From the NCBI RefSeq assembly GCF_003097515.1, contig NZ_CP029188.1, forward strand, positions 3,164,501-3,228,500: 64,000 bases of DNA, given 5' to 3'. Origin of the DNA: Streptomyces tirandamycinicus. Its GTDB lineage: Bacteria > Actinomycetota > Actinomycetes > Streptomycetales > Streptomycetaceae. A program made the translations under genes and the position numbers. Under the pieces are notes generated by a model. It saw only the letters and a program-made list of their open reading frames with translations. It searched no databases and was not told where the DNA came from. Positions 33,735-43,392 of this stretch are shown here, piece after piece; position 1 is the first letter of the stretch, and every line of letters begins with the position of its first letter.

Positions 33735-34412
33735 ATGCGGGACGCGTACCACGAGGAACTGGACTCGATCGGCGAGGGTCTCGTCGAGATGGCCAGGCTG
33801 GTCGGCTCGGCGATCGGGCGCGCCACCACGGCCATGCTCGACGCCGATCTCAAGCTCGCGGAGAGTGTGATCGCCGCGGACCAGAAGGTCGACGATCTGC
33901 AGCACGATCTGGAGGCCCGGGCGATAGCCCTGCTGGCCCGCCAGCAGCCGGTCGCGACGGACCTGCGCATCGTGGTGACCTCGCTGCGGATGAGCGCCGA
34001 CCTCGAGCGCTCCGGCGACCTGGCCCAGCACGTGGCCAAGCTGGCCCGGCTGCGCTTTCCGGACTCGGCGGTCCCGCGGGACCTGCACGCGACCATCCTG
34101 GAGATGGGGCAGCTCGCGCAGCGCCTGATGGCGAAGGCCGCGGAGGTCATCATCACCAAGGACGTCGACCTGGCACTCCAGCTGGAGAACGACGACGACG
34201 AGATGGACCTGCTGCACCGCACGCTCTTCACCCACCTGATCGACGACCGGTGGAAGCACGGCATCGAGACCGCGGTCGACGTCACCCTGCTCGGGCGCTA
34301 CTACGAGCGGTACGCCGACCACGCGGTCGCCGTCGCCAAGCGCGTCGTCTACCTGGTCACCGGTGAGCACGCGGACGAGCTCCAGCCGGAGACCCGGGTC
34401 GAGGGCGCGTAG
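33735..34412 (+). CDS. phoU: Phosphate transport/signalling accessory protein PhoU
   Basis: A 225-residue protein with two tandem three-helix PhoU domains; each has the E/D-rich metal-binding pattern (RMSADLERSGDLAQHVA in the first, LGRYYERYADHAVAVA in the second). PhoU links the Pst transporter to PhoR and dampens PhoP activation. ATG 33735 has a purine-rich GAGAGGGAA just upstream. The gene is divergent from phoRP and shares the PHO-box promoter. Directly downstream is a scar of broken genes. Confidence 0.95.
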   Translation: MRDAYHEELDSIGEGLVEMARLVGSAIGRATTAMLDADLKLAESVIAADQKVDDLQHDLEARAIALLARQQPVATDLRIVVTSLRMSADLERSGDLAQHVAKLARLRFPDSAVPRDLHATILEMGQLAQRLMAKAAEVIITKDVDLALQLENDDDEMDLLHRTLFTHLIDDRWKHGIETAVDVTLLGRYYERYADHAVAVAKRVVYLVTGEHADELQPETRVEGA

Positions 34413-34546
34413 CAGGCCGGGGCGGGCCGCTCGGCGGGCCGGGCGCGGCCGGCGGTCCGGGCACGGCCGGGTCGGGCGGCCTGGCCCGTGCGCCGTTGAC
34501 GCGGCGCGCTCCCGCTCGTCGCGCGGGGCGCGGCCGGCGGGCCCGG

Positions 34547-34778
34547 AACCGGTCTCGGGGGCGGGCAGCGCCTGCCGGTCGACCTTGCCGTTGGCGTTGA
34601 GGGGCAGGGCGGGCAGGACGACGACGGCCGAGGGGACCATGTAGCCGGGAAGGTTCTCCGCGGCGAACTGCTTGATGGCGGTGCCGAGTTCGTGATGCGC
34701 GTCGGGAGTGGGGCTGTCGTGCACCGCGCAGTAGCCGACCAGCCGGGTGTCGCCGGGGCGGTCCTCGCGGGGGACCAC
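34547..34778 (-). pseudogene. NRPS adenylation-domain C-terminal fragment
   Basis: On the minus strand about 76 residues match the end of NRPS adenylation domains: VVPREDRPGDTRLVGYCAVH, then LPGYMVPSAVVVLPALPLNA with the A10-type NGKVDRQALPAPE. There is no adenylation core upstream and no carrier or condensation domain after it; the frame runs on without meaning into DNA opposite phoU. It is a leftover of a deleted or moved biosynthetic gene. It begins at about 34778, where a different truncated gene ends. Confidence 0.8.
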
Positions 34779-34911
34779 GCCCGTCCTCGGGCGCGCCCGC
34801 GGTGGCCGCGGCCGCACTCGTACCCGCGCACAGAAGCGCCCCCGTCAGCACCGCCAGGAGCGCCGCCACCGCCGCGAGGGCGCGGTGCCGGCGGCTGCGG
34901 GGGCTGGGCAT
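34779..34911 (-). pseudogene. N-terminal fragment of a secreted protein
   Basis: ATG 34911 with AGGAG upstream starts MPSPRSRRHRALAAVAALLA, a clear signal peptide continuing to an AxA cleavage site near residue 36 and APEDG. Natural sequence stops at about 34779, where the reading joins NRPS fragment DNA out of frame. It is a truncated exported-protein gene whose mature part is lost. Confidence 0.65.
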
Positions 34912-35142
34912 GAACGAGGGCTCCTGGAGTCGATGTGCCCGCAATCGTACGGGCCCGCCGCTCGACGGGCCGGTACGCCCTGCCCCGCACCGGCCGTCCG
35001 GGGCCCTCGCCCGCACCTTTGGGGGGTCACCCCGCCCGCCCCCGGCCGCAGTCGGGCACCGCGGCCGGCGGACGAACCGTGTCACGGAACACCGGAAATG
35101 GGTTCGCCAGTCCGCTCGAGCGGGTGCGATCCTGGATCCCGT

Positions 35143-38100
35143 ATGTCTACTTCCTTCGCCGATCTCCAGAAGCAGCTGGCCGAGATCTCGCTGCGCGACG
35201 CGCACCGGCTCGGGCGGCGCCTCGAGGGCACCCGCCGCATCCGCAAGCCCGAGGCCCGGCAGGCCGTGCTCGACGAGATCGCGGCCGAGGCCGGCAAGGC
35301 CGCCGAGCGGACCGCCGGGCGCGCGGCACGGGTGCCCCGGGTCACGTACCCGGAACAGCTCCCGGTGAGCCAGAAGAAGGACGAGATCCTCGAGGCGATA
35401 CGGGACCACCAGGTCGTGATCGTCGCGGGGGAGACCGGCTCGGGCAAGACGACGCAGATCCCCAAGATCTGCCTGGAACTCGGCCGCGGCGTACGCGGCA
35501 TGATCGGGCACACCCAGCCGCGCCGGATCGCCGCCCGGACGGTCGCCGAGCGCGTGGCCGAGGAGCTGCGCACCCCACTCGGCGAGGCGGTCGGCTGGAA
35601 GGTCCGGTTCACCGACCAGGTGAACCAGGACGCGACCTTCGTCAAGCTCATGACGGACGGCATCCTGCTCGCCGAGATCCAGACGGACCGCGAGCTGCAC
35701 GCCTACGACACCCTCATCATCGACGAGGCCCACGAGCGGTCCCTCAACATCGACTTCCTGCTCGGGTACCTCTCCCAGCTGCTGCCGAAGCGACCGGACC
35801 TCAAGGTCGTGATCACTTCCGCGACGATCGATCCCGAGCGCTTCTCCCGGCACTTCGGCGACGCGCCGATCGTGGAGGTGAGCGGGCGTACGTATCCGGT
35901 CGAGGTGCGCTACCGGCCACTGCTCGACGAGGCGGCGCCGTACGCAGACGGGGGTGGCGGGGGTGGCGGGGGTGGCGGGGGCGACGACTCCGACCGCGAC
36001 CAGATCACCGCGATCTGCGACGCGGTCGACGAGCTCCAGCGGGAAGGGCCGGGCGACATCCTGGTCTTCCTCTCCGGCGAGCGGGAGATCCGGGACACCG
36101 CCGACGCGCTGAACAAGAAGAACCTCCGCCACACCGAGGTCCTCCCCCTCTACGCCCGCCTGTCGCACGCCGAGCAGCACCGCGTCTTCCAGCCGCACAC
36201 GGGCCGCCGGATCGTCCTGGCGACGAACGTGGCCGAGACGTCCCTGACGGTGCCGGGCATCAAGTACGTCATCGACCCCGGCACCGCGCGCATCTCCCGC
36301 TACAGCCACCGCACCAAGGTGCAGCGCCTGCCCATCGAGGCGATCAGCCAGGCCAGCGCCAACCAGCGCAAGGGCCGCTGCGGCCGCACCTCCGACGGCG
36401 TCTGCATCCGGCTCTACAGCGAGGACGACTTCCTGTCCCGGCCGGAGTTCACGGACGCCGAGATCCTCCGTACGAACCTCGCCTCGGTCATCCTCCAGAT
36501 GACCGCGGCCGGGCTCGGCGACATCGAGAAGTTCCCGTTCATCGACCCGCCGGACCACCGGAACATCCGGGACGGCGTGCAGCTGCTGCAGGAGCTGGGG
36601 GCGCTCGACCCCGCCCAGAAGGACCCGAGGAAGCGGCTGACGCAGACGGGCCGCAGACTCGCCCAGCTGCCCGTCGACCCCCGGCTGGCCCGGATGGTCC
36701 TGGAGGCGGACCGGAACGGCTGCGTCCGCGAGGTCATGGTCATCGCCGCCGCGCTGTCCATCCAGGACCCGCGGGAGCGCCCCGCCGACAAGCAGGCCCA
36801 GGCCGACCAGATGCACGCCCGCTTCAAGGACGAGACGAGCGACTTCCTCGCCTTCCTCAACCTCTGGCGCTACGTCCGCGAGCAGCAGAAGGAGCGCGGC
36901 TCGTCCAGCTTCCGCCGGATGTGCAAGCAGGAGTACCTGAACTTCCTGCGCATCCGCGAATGGCAGGACATCTATTCGCAGCTGCGCACGGTCGCCAAGC
37001 AGATGGGGCTGCGCGTCGAGGAGCCCACGGCGGACACCGGCGCGCCCGAGCAGTCCGTCCACGTCTCCCTCCTCGCCGGCCTGCTCTCGCACATCGGGAT
37101 GAAGGACGCGAAGGACACCACGCGGGAGGGCGCGAAGGGCCCGGCGAAGGGCGAGTACCTGGGCGCCCGCAACGCCCGGTTCGCCGTCTTCCCCGGCTCG
37201 GCGCTGTTCCGGAAGCCGCCGCGCTTCATCATGTCGGCCGAACTGGTCGAGACGTCCCGGCTGTGGGCGCGGGTCAACGCGAGGATCGAGCCCGAGTGGA
37301 TCGAGCCGCTCGCCGGGCACCTGGTCAAGCGCACCTACAGCGAGCCGCACTGGGAGAAGGACCAGGCGGCGGTGATGGCATACGAGAAGGTCACCCTGTA
37401 CGGGGTGCCGATCGTCGCCCAGCGCAAGGTGAACTACGGCCGGATCGACCCCGAAACGAGCCGTGAGCTTTTCATCCGCAACGCCCTGGTCGAAGGCGAC
37501 TGGCGGACCCACCACAAGTTCTTCGCGGACAACCGCAGGCTTCTCACCGAGGTGGAGGAGCTGGAGCACCGGGCCCGTCGCCGCGACATCCTCGTCGACG
37601 ACGAGACCCTGTTCGACTTCTACGACCAGCGGGTGCCCGAGCACGTGGTGTCCGGCGCCCACTTCGACTCGTGGTGGAAGCACAAGCGCCGCGAGCAGCC
37701 GGAGCTGCTCGACTTCGAGCGCGAGATGCTCATCAACGAGAAGGCCGGGGCGGTCACCAAGGACGACTACCCGGACTCGTGGCGGCAGGGACGGCTGAAG
37801 TTCCGCGTCACGTACCAGTTCGAGCCAGGCGCGGACGCCGACGGTGTGACCGTCCACATCCCGCTCCAGGTGCTCAACCAGGTCACCGAGGAGGGCTTCG
37901 ACTGGCAGATCCCCGGGCTGCGCGCCGAGGTCGTCACCGAGCTGATCCGCTCCCTGCCGAAGCCGATCCGCCGGAACTACGTGCCCGCTCCGGACTTCGC
38001 CAGGGCCTTCCTGGAACGGGCCGTCCCGCTGCAGGAGCCGCTGCCGGTCACGCTGGCACGGGAACTCCAGCGCATGGTCGGGGTGCCGGTCACGGCGGAC

Positions 38101-39156
38101 GACTTCGACCTGACCAGGGTCCCGGACCATCTGAAGGTCACTTTCCGGATCGTCGACGAGCGGCGCCGCAAGCTGGCCGAGGACAAGGACCTGGAGGCGC
38201 TGCGCCTGCGGCTGAAGCCGAAGGCGCGCAAGGCGCTGTCGGAGGCCGCCGCGGCCACCGCCGGGCGGACCGGTGGCGAGGCCGTCGAGCGGACGGGGCT
38301 GAAGGACTGGACGATCGGGGCGCTGTCGCGGGTCTTCGAGACCCGCCGGGCGGGCCAGCCGGTCAAGGCCTACCCCGCGCTGGTGGACGACGGCGGCTCG
38401 GTCTCGGTGCGCCTCTTCGACACCGAGGCCGAGCAGGCGGAGGCGATGTGGCGGGGCACCCGCCGGCTGATCATGCTGAACATCCCGGTGAATCCGGCGA
38501 AGTTCGCCTCCGACCGGATGTCCAACCAGCAGAAGCTGGCGCTGTCCGCCAACCCGCACGGCTCGGTCCAGGCGCTCTTCGAGGACTGCGCGACGGCCGC
38601 CGCCGACAAGCTGATCGCGGACCACGGCGGACCCGCCTGGGACGAGGAGTCGTTCCGCAAGCTCTACGACCGGGTCCGTGCGGACCTGGTGGACGCGACC
38701 GTGCGGACCGTCGACCGGGTGGGGCAGATCCTGGCCGCGTGGCAGGCCTGTGAGCGCCGCCTCAAGAGCACCACCAGCCCGGCGCTCGCCGGCAACGTCG
38801 AGGATGTCCGCGAGCAGCTCGCCTGGCTGGTGCCGCCCGGATTCGTGACCCGGACCGGCCTTCGGCGGCTGCCCGACCTGATGCGCTACCTGGTCGCGGT
38901 GGACCGCCGGCTGCAGCAGATGCCGACCTCCGTCCAGCGCGACACGACGCGCATGGAGAAGGTCCGGGAGATGCAAAACGAGTACGCCTGGCTGCTGGAG
39001 CAGCTGCCCGCGGGCCGGCCGGTGCCGCAGGAGGTCCGGGACATCCGCTGGATGATCGAGGAACTGCGGGTGAGCTACTTCGCCCATGCGCTGGGCACCG
39101 CGTACCCGGTCTCCGACAAGCGCATCGTCAAGGCGATCGACGCCGCTGCGCCGTGA
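35143..39156 (+). CDS. hrpA: HrpA-type DEAH-box RNA helicase
   Basis: A 1337-residue ATP-dependent RNA helicase. Walker A GETGSGKTTQIPKI (near 97), DEAH box IIDEAHERSLNIDF (near 195), SATID, the motif VI region SQASANQRKGRCGRTSDG (near 405), then HA2/OB and a long C-terminal DUF3418 region that defines HrpA. An 11-residue glycine run (about 268-278), coded by GGGGGTGGC repeats, lies between RecA domains 1 and 2. HrpA acts on mRNA and stalled ribosomes in other bacteria. ATG 35143 (MSTSFADLQKQLAEISLRDA) fits the family start. It stands alone, followed by tRNA-Asp. The gap 34912-35142 has no gene. Confidence 0.95.
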   Translation: MSTSFADLQKQLAEISLRDAHRLGRRLEGTRRIRKPEARQAVLDEIAAEAGKAAERTAGRAARVPRVTYPEQLPVSQKKDEILEAIRDHQVVIVAGETGSGKTTQIPKICLELGRGVRGMIGHTQPRRIAARTVAERVAEELRTPLGEAVGWKVRFTDQVNQDATFVKLMTDGILLAEIQTDRELHAYDTLIIDEAHERSLNIDFLLGYLSQLLPKRPDLKVVITSATIDPERFSRHFGDAPIVEVSGRTYPVEVRYRPLLDEAAPYADGGGGGGGGGGGDDSDRDQITAICDAVDELQREGPGDILVFLSGEREIRDTADALNKKNLRHTEVLPLYARLSHAEQHRVFQPHTGRRIVLATNVAETSLTVPGIKYVIDPGTARISRYSHRTKVQRLPIEAISQASANQRKGRCGRTSDGVCIRLYSEDDFLSRPEFTDAEILRTNLASVILQMTAAGLGDIEKFPFIDPPDHRNIRDGVQLLQELGALDPAQKDPRKRLTQTGRRLAQLPVDPRLARMVLEADRNGCVREVMVIAAALSIQDPRERPADKQAQADQMHARFKDETSDFLAFLNLWRYVREQQKERGSSSFRRMCKQEYLNFLRIREWQDIYSQLRTVAKQMGLRVEEPTADTGAPEQSVHVSLLAGLLSHIGMKDAKDTTREGAKGPAKGEYLGARNARFAVFPGSALFRKPPRFIMSAELVETSRLWARVNARIEPEWIEPLAGHLVKRTYSEPHWEKDQAAVMAYEKVTLYGVPIVAQRKVNYGRIDPETSRELFIRNALVEGDWRTHHKFFADNRRLLTEVEELEHRARRRDILVDDETLFDFYDQRVPEHVVSGAHFDSWWKHKRREQPELLDFEREMLINEKAGAVTKDDYPDSWRQGRLKFRVTYQFEPGADADGVTVHIPLQVLNQVTEEGFDWQIPGLRAEVVTELIRSLPKPIRRNYVPAPDFARAFLERAVPLQEPLPVTLARELQRMVGVPVTADDFDLTRVPDHLKVTFRIVDERRRKLAEDKDLEALRLRLKPKARKALSEAAAATAGRTGGEAVERTGLKDWTIGALSRVFETRRAGQPVKAYPALVDDGGSVSVRLFDTEAEQAEAMWRGTRRLIMLNIPVNPAKFASDRMSNQQKLALSANPHGSVQALFEDCATAAADKLIADHGGPAWDEESFRKLYDRVRADLVDATVRTVDRVGQILAAWQACERRLKSTTSPALAGNVEDVREQLAWLVPPGFVTRTGLRRLPDLMRYLVAVDRRLQQMPTSVQRDTTRMEKVREMQNEYAWLLEQLPAGRPVPQEVRDIRWMIEELRVSYFAHALGTAYPVSDKRIVKAIDAAAP

Positions 39157-39246
39157 CGCGGCCGTAGCCTTGAGTGAGTTCGACCGGACCCTCTGACCTG
39201 CTGTACAGTCTCTCTCGCAGCCAACGGAAGACCGGCTGCGAAACCT

Positions 39247-39321
39247 GGTCCTGTGGAGCAGTTTGGAGTGCTCGCCACCCTGTCAAGGTGGAGGCCGCGG
39301 GTTCAAATCCCGTCAGGACCG
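39247..39321 (+). tRNA. tRNA-Asp (anticodon GTC)
   Basis: Complete cloverleaf: acceptor GGTCCTG/CAGGACC, anticodon arm with loop CTGTCAA (GTC), and T arm CGGG-TTCAAAT-CCCG. CCA not encoded. A rho-independent hairpin follows. Confidence 0.96.
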
Positions 39322-39332
39322 CAGCTCAACGG

Positions 39333-39360
39333 AAGGCCCGCGCCAAGTGGTGCGGGCCTT
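39333..39360 (+). terminator. Terminator after tRNA-Asp
   Basis: Stem AAGGCCCGC/GCGGGCCTT (39333-39341 with 39352-39360) followed by TTT. Confidence 0.8.
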
Positions 39361-39443
39361 TTGGCGTATTGACTGGGGCTTCCGCCGCCGGTACCCAGTC
39401 AGAACAGGGGTTGCGGGGCCCCCGGATCCGCGGAGGTGGCGCG

Positions 39444-39890
39444 ATGGCGGCATCCACAGCGAGACACGAGACCAGGGCGCTGCTGCGCGCCCATCTGGCG
39501 GCCTTCTCCGGCTACCGGCACCTCACCCGGCAGTGCCCGGTCTGCCATCGGCTGCTGCGCCTCGCCATGGACCCGGCGGAGGCCGTGCCGGAAGAGCCCG
39601 CTCCGCCGTCCGCCGCGGCCCTGGGGGGCCGTCAGACGCCTTTCGTCACGCAGGCCCTGGGGAGCCGGGAGAGCCAGGAAGACCGGGAGAGCCGGCAGAG
39701 CCGGGCGGACACGACGGGAACGTCGGTCGCGGCGGGCACCGCGACGGCGGCGGGCAGGACGGAACCGGGCGCCACGGCGACGGCGGCGGAACCCGGCACC
39801 GCGGCGACGGCGGCGGGCACGGCGGAACCGGGCGCGGCGGAAGCCGGGCACCGTGCCGGCTCCGGGGCCGAAGACCCCGTCCGTCCATGA
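39444..39890 (+). CDS. Small conserved Streptomyces protein (DUF6274-like)
   Basis: A 148-residue protein. The conserved N-terminal 45 residues (MAASTARHETRALLRAHLAA, then TRQCPVCHRLLRLAMDP) carry a CPVCH motif that could bind zinc with other ligands. The C-terminal two-thirds are low-complexity Ala/Gly/Thr/Glu sequence coded by short repeats (ATAAGTAEPG type) and are probably disordered. GGAGGT lies upstream of ATG 39444. It is found near bldC in streptomycetes as I recall, with no known function. The DUF number is from memory. Confidence 0.7.
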   Translation: MAASTARHETRALLRAHLAAFSGYRHLTRQCPVCHRLLRLAMDPAEAVPEEPAPPSAAALGGRQTPFVTQALGSRESQEDRESRQSRADTTGTSVAAGTATAAGRTEPGATATAAEPGTAATAAGTAEPGAAEAGHRAGSGAEDPVRP

Positions 39891-40193
39891 CCGATGGCGC
39901 CGCGCCGCCCCCGGCGGTCGAGTGGCACGCCTGCCACGGAGGAGGGATGGCCCATCCTCGGCAAGACCTTCGGTATGTGACGTGAGTCACCGGATCAGTT
40001 CGAGGAGCGGGCGGCTTCCCGCACTCCTCGCAGGAGAAAAATCAAATACGTACAATTGCACACCGGTCTGAGCAGCCCGGCACCACACCGCAGGGGTCCC
40101 GGAGACCCCCTACGGGACACCGGCCCCTTCCCCCGAACCGCCCATGTCTCCCCGGCCGGCCACGCCACCTGCGGGAACCCCGGCACACAAAAA

Positions 40194-40227
40194 GATCGCG
40201 CTGGACCCGGCGGAGTCCAGCGCGATC
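40194..40227 (-). terminator. bldC rho-independent terminator
   Basis: A 12-bp perfect stem (40194-40205 with 40216-40227) followed on the minus strand by a run of five T's. It lies about 90 bp after the bldC stop. Confidence 0.88.
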
Positions 40228-40319
40228 GACGACGAAACCTGTTGGGGCAGGCGCCCGCCGTGTCGAGCTCAGTGCAGGGCTACCCGGATTGGGGGTCCGG
40301 AACGCCCTTGATCGGGGTG

Positions 40320-40526
40320 TCAGGCCTCGCTGCGCTGCTGCGGGATACCCGCCAGCAGTGCACGGACCTCAGCCTCGCGGTACCGGCGGTGTCCACCGAG
40401 GGTACGGATGGACGTGAGCTTGCCTGCCTTGGCCCAGCGCGTGACCGTCTTCGGGTCCACGCGGAACATGGTGGCAACCTCAGCCGGGGTCAGCAGCGGC
40501 TCGGCATCAGGGGTGCGAGCGGTCAT
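40320..40526 (-). CDS. bldC: BldC developmental regulator
   Basis: A 68-residue DNA-binding protein that times Streptomyces development by repressing sporulation genes during vegetative growth. It consists of one MerR-like winged helix without a dimerisation domain: LLTPAEVATMFRVDPKTVTR, then SIRTLGGHRRYREAEVRALL. BldC binds direct repeats and oligomerises along DNA. GAGGAGG lies ahead of ATG 40526. A palindrome sits in the leader. It is monocistronic with its own terminator. Confidence 0.97.
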   Translation of the reverse strand: MTARTPDAEPLLTPAEVATMFRVDPKTVTRWAKAGKLTSIRTLGGHRRYREAEVRALLAGIPQQRSEA

Positions 40527-40542
40527 GAGCGGCCTCCTCGGG

Positions 40543-40564
40543 AGAACCGAACCTTCTCGGTTCT
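40543..40564. promoter_or_regulatory. Palindrome in the bldC leader
   Basis: AGAACCGA-ACCTTC-TCGGTTCT (8-bp arms, 40543-40550 and 40557-40564), 17-38 bases upstream of the bldC start. It could be an operator or an RNA hairpin before the ribosome site. The rest of 40565-41027 is comparatively AT-rich, holds no gene, and presumably contains the bldC promoter. Confidence 0.5.
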
Positions 40565-41027
40565 TTCCTCTAAATTCTGCACCTTGACCCGCGTTGCCCG
40601 AAATGGCGGACGCAGGCCGAGTCGGTTATAGGACGAACGGCTTGTCCTCGGCACTACAACTACACCATCTGTCCAGCCACGTCGGCCAAACCGATGGAAT
40701 TGCCCTCTCAGGTGTTCATCAGCGGCGGAAGCCGGTGGTTCATGCCATAACGGACAGTCACGTCACAGTGACGATCAGTCACAGAGCGATCAGGAGCCAT
40801 CAGACCCCCCATAGAGTGCAATGCTGAGATTTCCGCCCTTAGGTAGGCGGAAGGAACCCTCCCCGGACTCCTTGTCCTATTTTGGCATGAGGGTGGGCGA
40901 GGGTTGCAAGCGGCGACTTAGTGCCGTCCATCACGCTTGAACCAAAGGCCCGGATCGGGATGTACGTCCCCTACATGCCCGGTTCATGCCCGGTTCGGTT
41001 GCGGGAAGCGTACGCGACGCCCGACCG

Positions 41028-41873
41028 TCAGTTCGCGAACTGACGGTCCCGGACCGCCCGCCAGCGGTCCGTGAGCCGGCCGTAGGCCGCACCCGCGCCC
41101 TCGCCGTCACCGTCCCGAAGCGCCGCGATACCCGCCGCCACATCGGCGGCCGACCGGTCCCCGGCCAGCAGGTCCGGGGGCAGGGCGTGGACCAGCCCGC
41201 CGTAGTCGAGTTCGACCAGGGAGCGCGGATGGAAGTCCTCCAGCCAGCGCCCCACGTCCACCAGCCCCTCCGTGAGCGGACCCTCCTCGATCGTGTCCCG
41301 CAGGGTCCTCAGGGCCCGCGCCAGCCTGCGCCTGGCCTGCACCATCGGTGTGCGGTAGCGCAGCACCGGCGGCACCCCGGGCACCTCGCCCGGCTCGTAC
41401 TCGCGCTCGTCGTCCGCGAACAGCACGAACCAGCGCACCGGGACCTGCCACACCGCGGTCCTGATCCACGGGCGGGCGTCGGGGTTGCGGTCCCGCCACG
41501 CCTCGTAGTCGGCGGTGGCCTGGCCCCGCACCACCGGCGGCAGCACCGCGTCGAGCACCGGGGGCGGGAACAGCCCGGTCAGCTCCTCCAGGGCCAGCCA
41601 GCCGCGCAGCCGGGTCCGCCAGGGGCAGACCCGGACGACCCCGTCGTCCTCGGTGACGAAGGCGTCGGCGCTCTCGTGGACCGGCACCGGCACGGGGGGC
41701 GTGGGCAGCAGGTCCACCAGGGACCGCCGGAGCTCGTCCTGGGCGGTGGGGGCCCGGCCGGACCGGGCATAACGGGACCAGTGACTCCGCTCGGGCTCCG
41801 GGAACGCCGCCAGCGGCTCGTACACCCGCAGGTAGGACGCGTACGGGACGAGCACTGAAGTGACGGCCGGCAT
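41028..41873 (-). CDS. Conserved protein of unknown function
   Basis: A 281-residue soluble protein (MPAVTSVLVPYASYLRVYEP). It has alternating hydrophobic and charged segments, a Trp-rich middle (DYEAWRDRNPDARPWIRTAV, WQVPVRWFVLFADDERE) and an acidic C-terminus. No signal peptide or membrane helix. It lies divergent from the valine dehydrogenase gene with 155 bp between them. I recall a similar gene at this place in S. coelicolor but know no function; nothing in the sequence suggests a catalytic motif. Confidence 0.8.
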   Translation of the reverse strand: MPAVTSVLVPYASYLRVYEPLAAFPEPERSHWSRYARSGRAPTAQDELRRSLVDLLPTPPVPVPVHESADAFVTEDDGVVRVCPWRTRLRGWLALEELTGLFPPPVLDAVLPPVVRGQATADYEAWRDRNPDARPWIRTAVWQVPVRWFVLFADDEREYEPGEVPGVPPVLRYRTPMVQARRRLARALRTLRDTIEEGPLTEGLVDVGRWLEDFHPRSLVELDYGGLVHALPPDLLAGDRSAADVAAGIAALRDGDGEGAGAAYGRLTDRWRAVRDRQFAN

Positions 41874-42028
41874 GTCACCGATCCTTCCACGCAGATACTC
41901 CGGGAGAGGGTGATCCTGAGCACTGGCACCGATCTACCCCCGCGTAGGACTTACTCTCTTGCCCATCAGGTCCCTCCCCACCCGCAGGAGGGCCGACAAT
42001 CGCCGCTTCGTACTTGGGAGTCACCACC

Positions 42029-43111
42029 GTGACCGATGTGACCGACGGCGTCCTGCACACCCTGTTCCACTCGGACCAGGGCGGACATGAGCAAGTCGTG
42101 CTCTGCCAGGACCGCGCCAGTGGTTTGAAGGCCGTCATCGCCATCCACTCGACCGCTCTGGGCCCCGCCCTCGGCGGCACCCGCTTCTACCCGTACGCCT
42201 CCGAGGAAGCGGCCGTCGCCGACGCGCTGAACCTCTCCCGGGGGATGTCGTACAAGAACGCCATGGCCGGCCTCGACCACGGCGGCGGCAAGGCCGTGAT
42301 CATCGGGGATCCCGAGCGGATCAAGTCCGAGGAGCTGCTGCTGGCCTACGGCCGGTTCGTGGCGTCCCTCGGCGGCCGTTACGTCACGGCCTGCGACGTC
42401 GGCACGTACGTGGCCGACATGGACGTGGTGGCCCGCGAGTGCCGCTGGACCACCGGCCGCTCCCCCGAGAACGGCGGCGCCGGCGACTCCTCCGTCCTCA
42501 CCGCCTACGGCGTGTTCCAGGGCATGCGTGCCTCCGCGCAAGCCGAGTGGGGCGACCCCACACTGCACGGCCGCACGGTCGGTGTCGCGGGTGTCGGCAA
42601 GGTCGGCCACTACCTGGTCGAGCACCTGCTGGAGGACGGCGCCGAGGTCGTGGTCACCGATGTGCGCGAGGAGTCGGTGCGGCGGATCACCGACAGGTTC
42701 CCGCAGGTGCGGGTGGCCCGGGACACCGACGAGCTCATCCGCACCGAGGGGCTGGACATCTACGCCCCCTGTGCCCTCGGCGGCGCGCTGGACGACGAGA
42801 CCGTGCCCGTGCTGACCGCCCGGATCGTGTGCGGCGCGGCCAACAACCAGCTCGCCCACCCGGGCGTCGAGAAGGACCTCGCCGACCGCCGCATCCTCTA
42901 CGCCCCCGACTACGTGGTGAACGCGGGTGGGGTGATCCAGGTCGCCGACGAGCTGCACGGGTTCGACTTCGACCGCTGCAAGGCGAAGGCGTCGAGGATC
43001 TTCGACACCACGCTGGCGATATTCGCACGTGCGAAGGAAGACGGTATTCCGCCGGCCGCGGCCGCGGACCGTATCGCGGAGCAGCGGATCGCGGAGGCGC
43101 GCCGCCGATAG
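42029..43111 (+). CDS. vdh: Valine (branched-chain amino acid) dehydrogenase
   Basis: A 360-residue NAD-dependent amino acid dehydrogenase that deaminates valine, leucine and isoleucine and supplies branched acyl-CoA precursors for fatty acids and polyketides. The catalytic Lys lies in [14 protein letters not shown] (near 86), with the Rossmann motif [16 protein letters not shown] (near 190) and [11 protein letters not shown] 42029 is chosen over the TTG 15 bases upstream because GGGAG lies at the right distance and the family begins with a similar TDV sequence. A strong terminator follows. Confidence 0.93.
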   Translation: MTDVTDGVLHTLFHSDQGGHEQVVLCQDRASGLKAVIAIHSTALGPALGGTRFYPYASEEAAVADALNLSRGMSYKNAMAGLDHGGGKAVIIGDPERIKSEELLLAYGRFVASLGGRYVTACDVGTYVADMDVVARECRWTTGRSPENGGAGDSSVLTAYGVFQGMRASAQAEWGDPTLHGRTVGVAGVGKVGHYLVEHLLEDGAEVVVTDVREESVRRITDRFPQVRVARDTDELIRTEGLDIYAPCALGGALDDETVPVLTARIVCGAANNQLAHPGVEKDLADRRILYAPDYVVNAGGVIQVADELHGFDFDRCKAKASRIFDTTLAIFARAKEDGIPPAAAADRIAEQRIAEARRR

Positions 43112-43127
43112 CATCCCGCGGGTGCTC

Positions 43128-43169
43128 CTCGCCGACCGGGGGAGACAAGACTCACTGCCGGTCGGCGAG
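43128..43169 (+). terminator. vdh terminator
   Basis: A 12-bp perfect stem CTCGCCGACCGG/CCGGTCGGCGAG (43128-43139 with 43158-43169), 17 bases after the stop. Confidence 0.8.
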
Positions 43170-43392
43170 CCGCCCGCCGAGAAGAGGTTAAAATCGCGGT
43201 TGACCAGCGAGGACGGGGCGCCTCGCGGGTCCTGCGAGGTGGCGCGTGATGCGGGCGGCGTACCGTATGGCCGCGGAAGCAGGTACCGTTGAAGCCCTAC
43301 GGACCGGTCTCTCCACGGAGAGCCCGCTCCGAACCATGAACGCGTGTCAAGACTCTGGGGCCGTCGAGCCCCGTCACCGAGGGGGTCGAGCC

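Noticed and set aside
34357..39087. A 1576-codon open frame on the minus strand opposite hrpA
   Set aside because: Product is Arg/Leu/Gly-rich without domains except the two short fragments at 34.5-34.9 kb. It is an effect of GC-rich third positions in hrpA.
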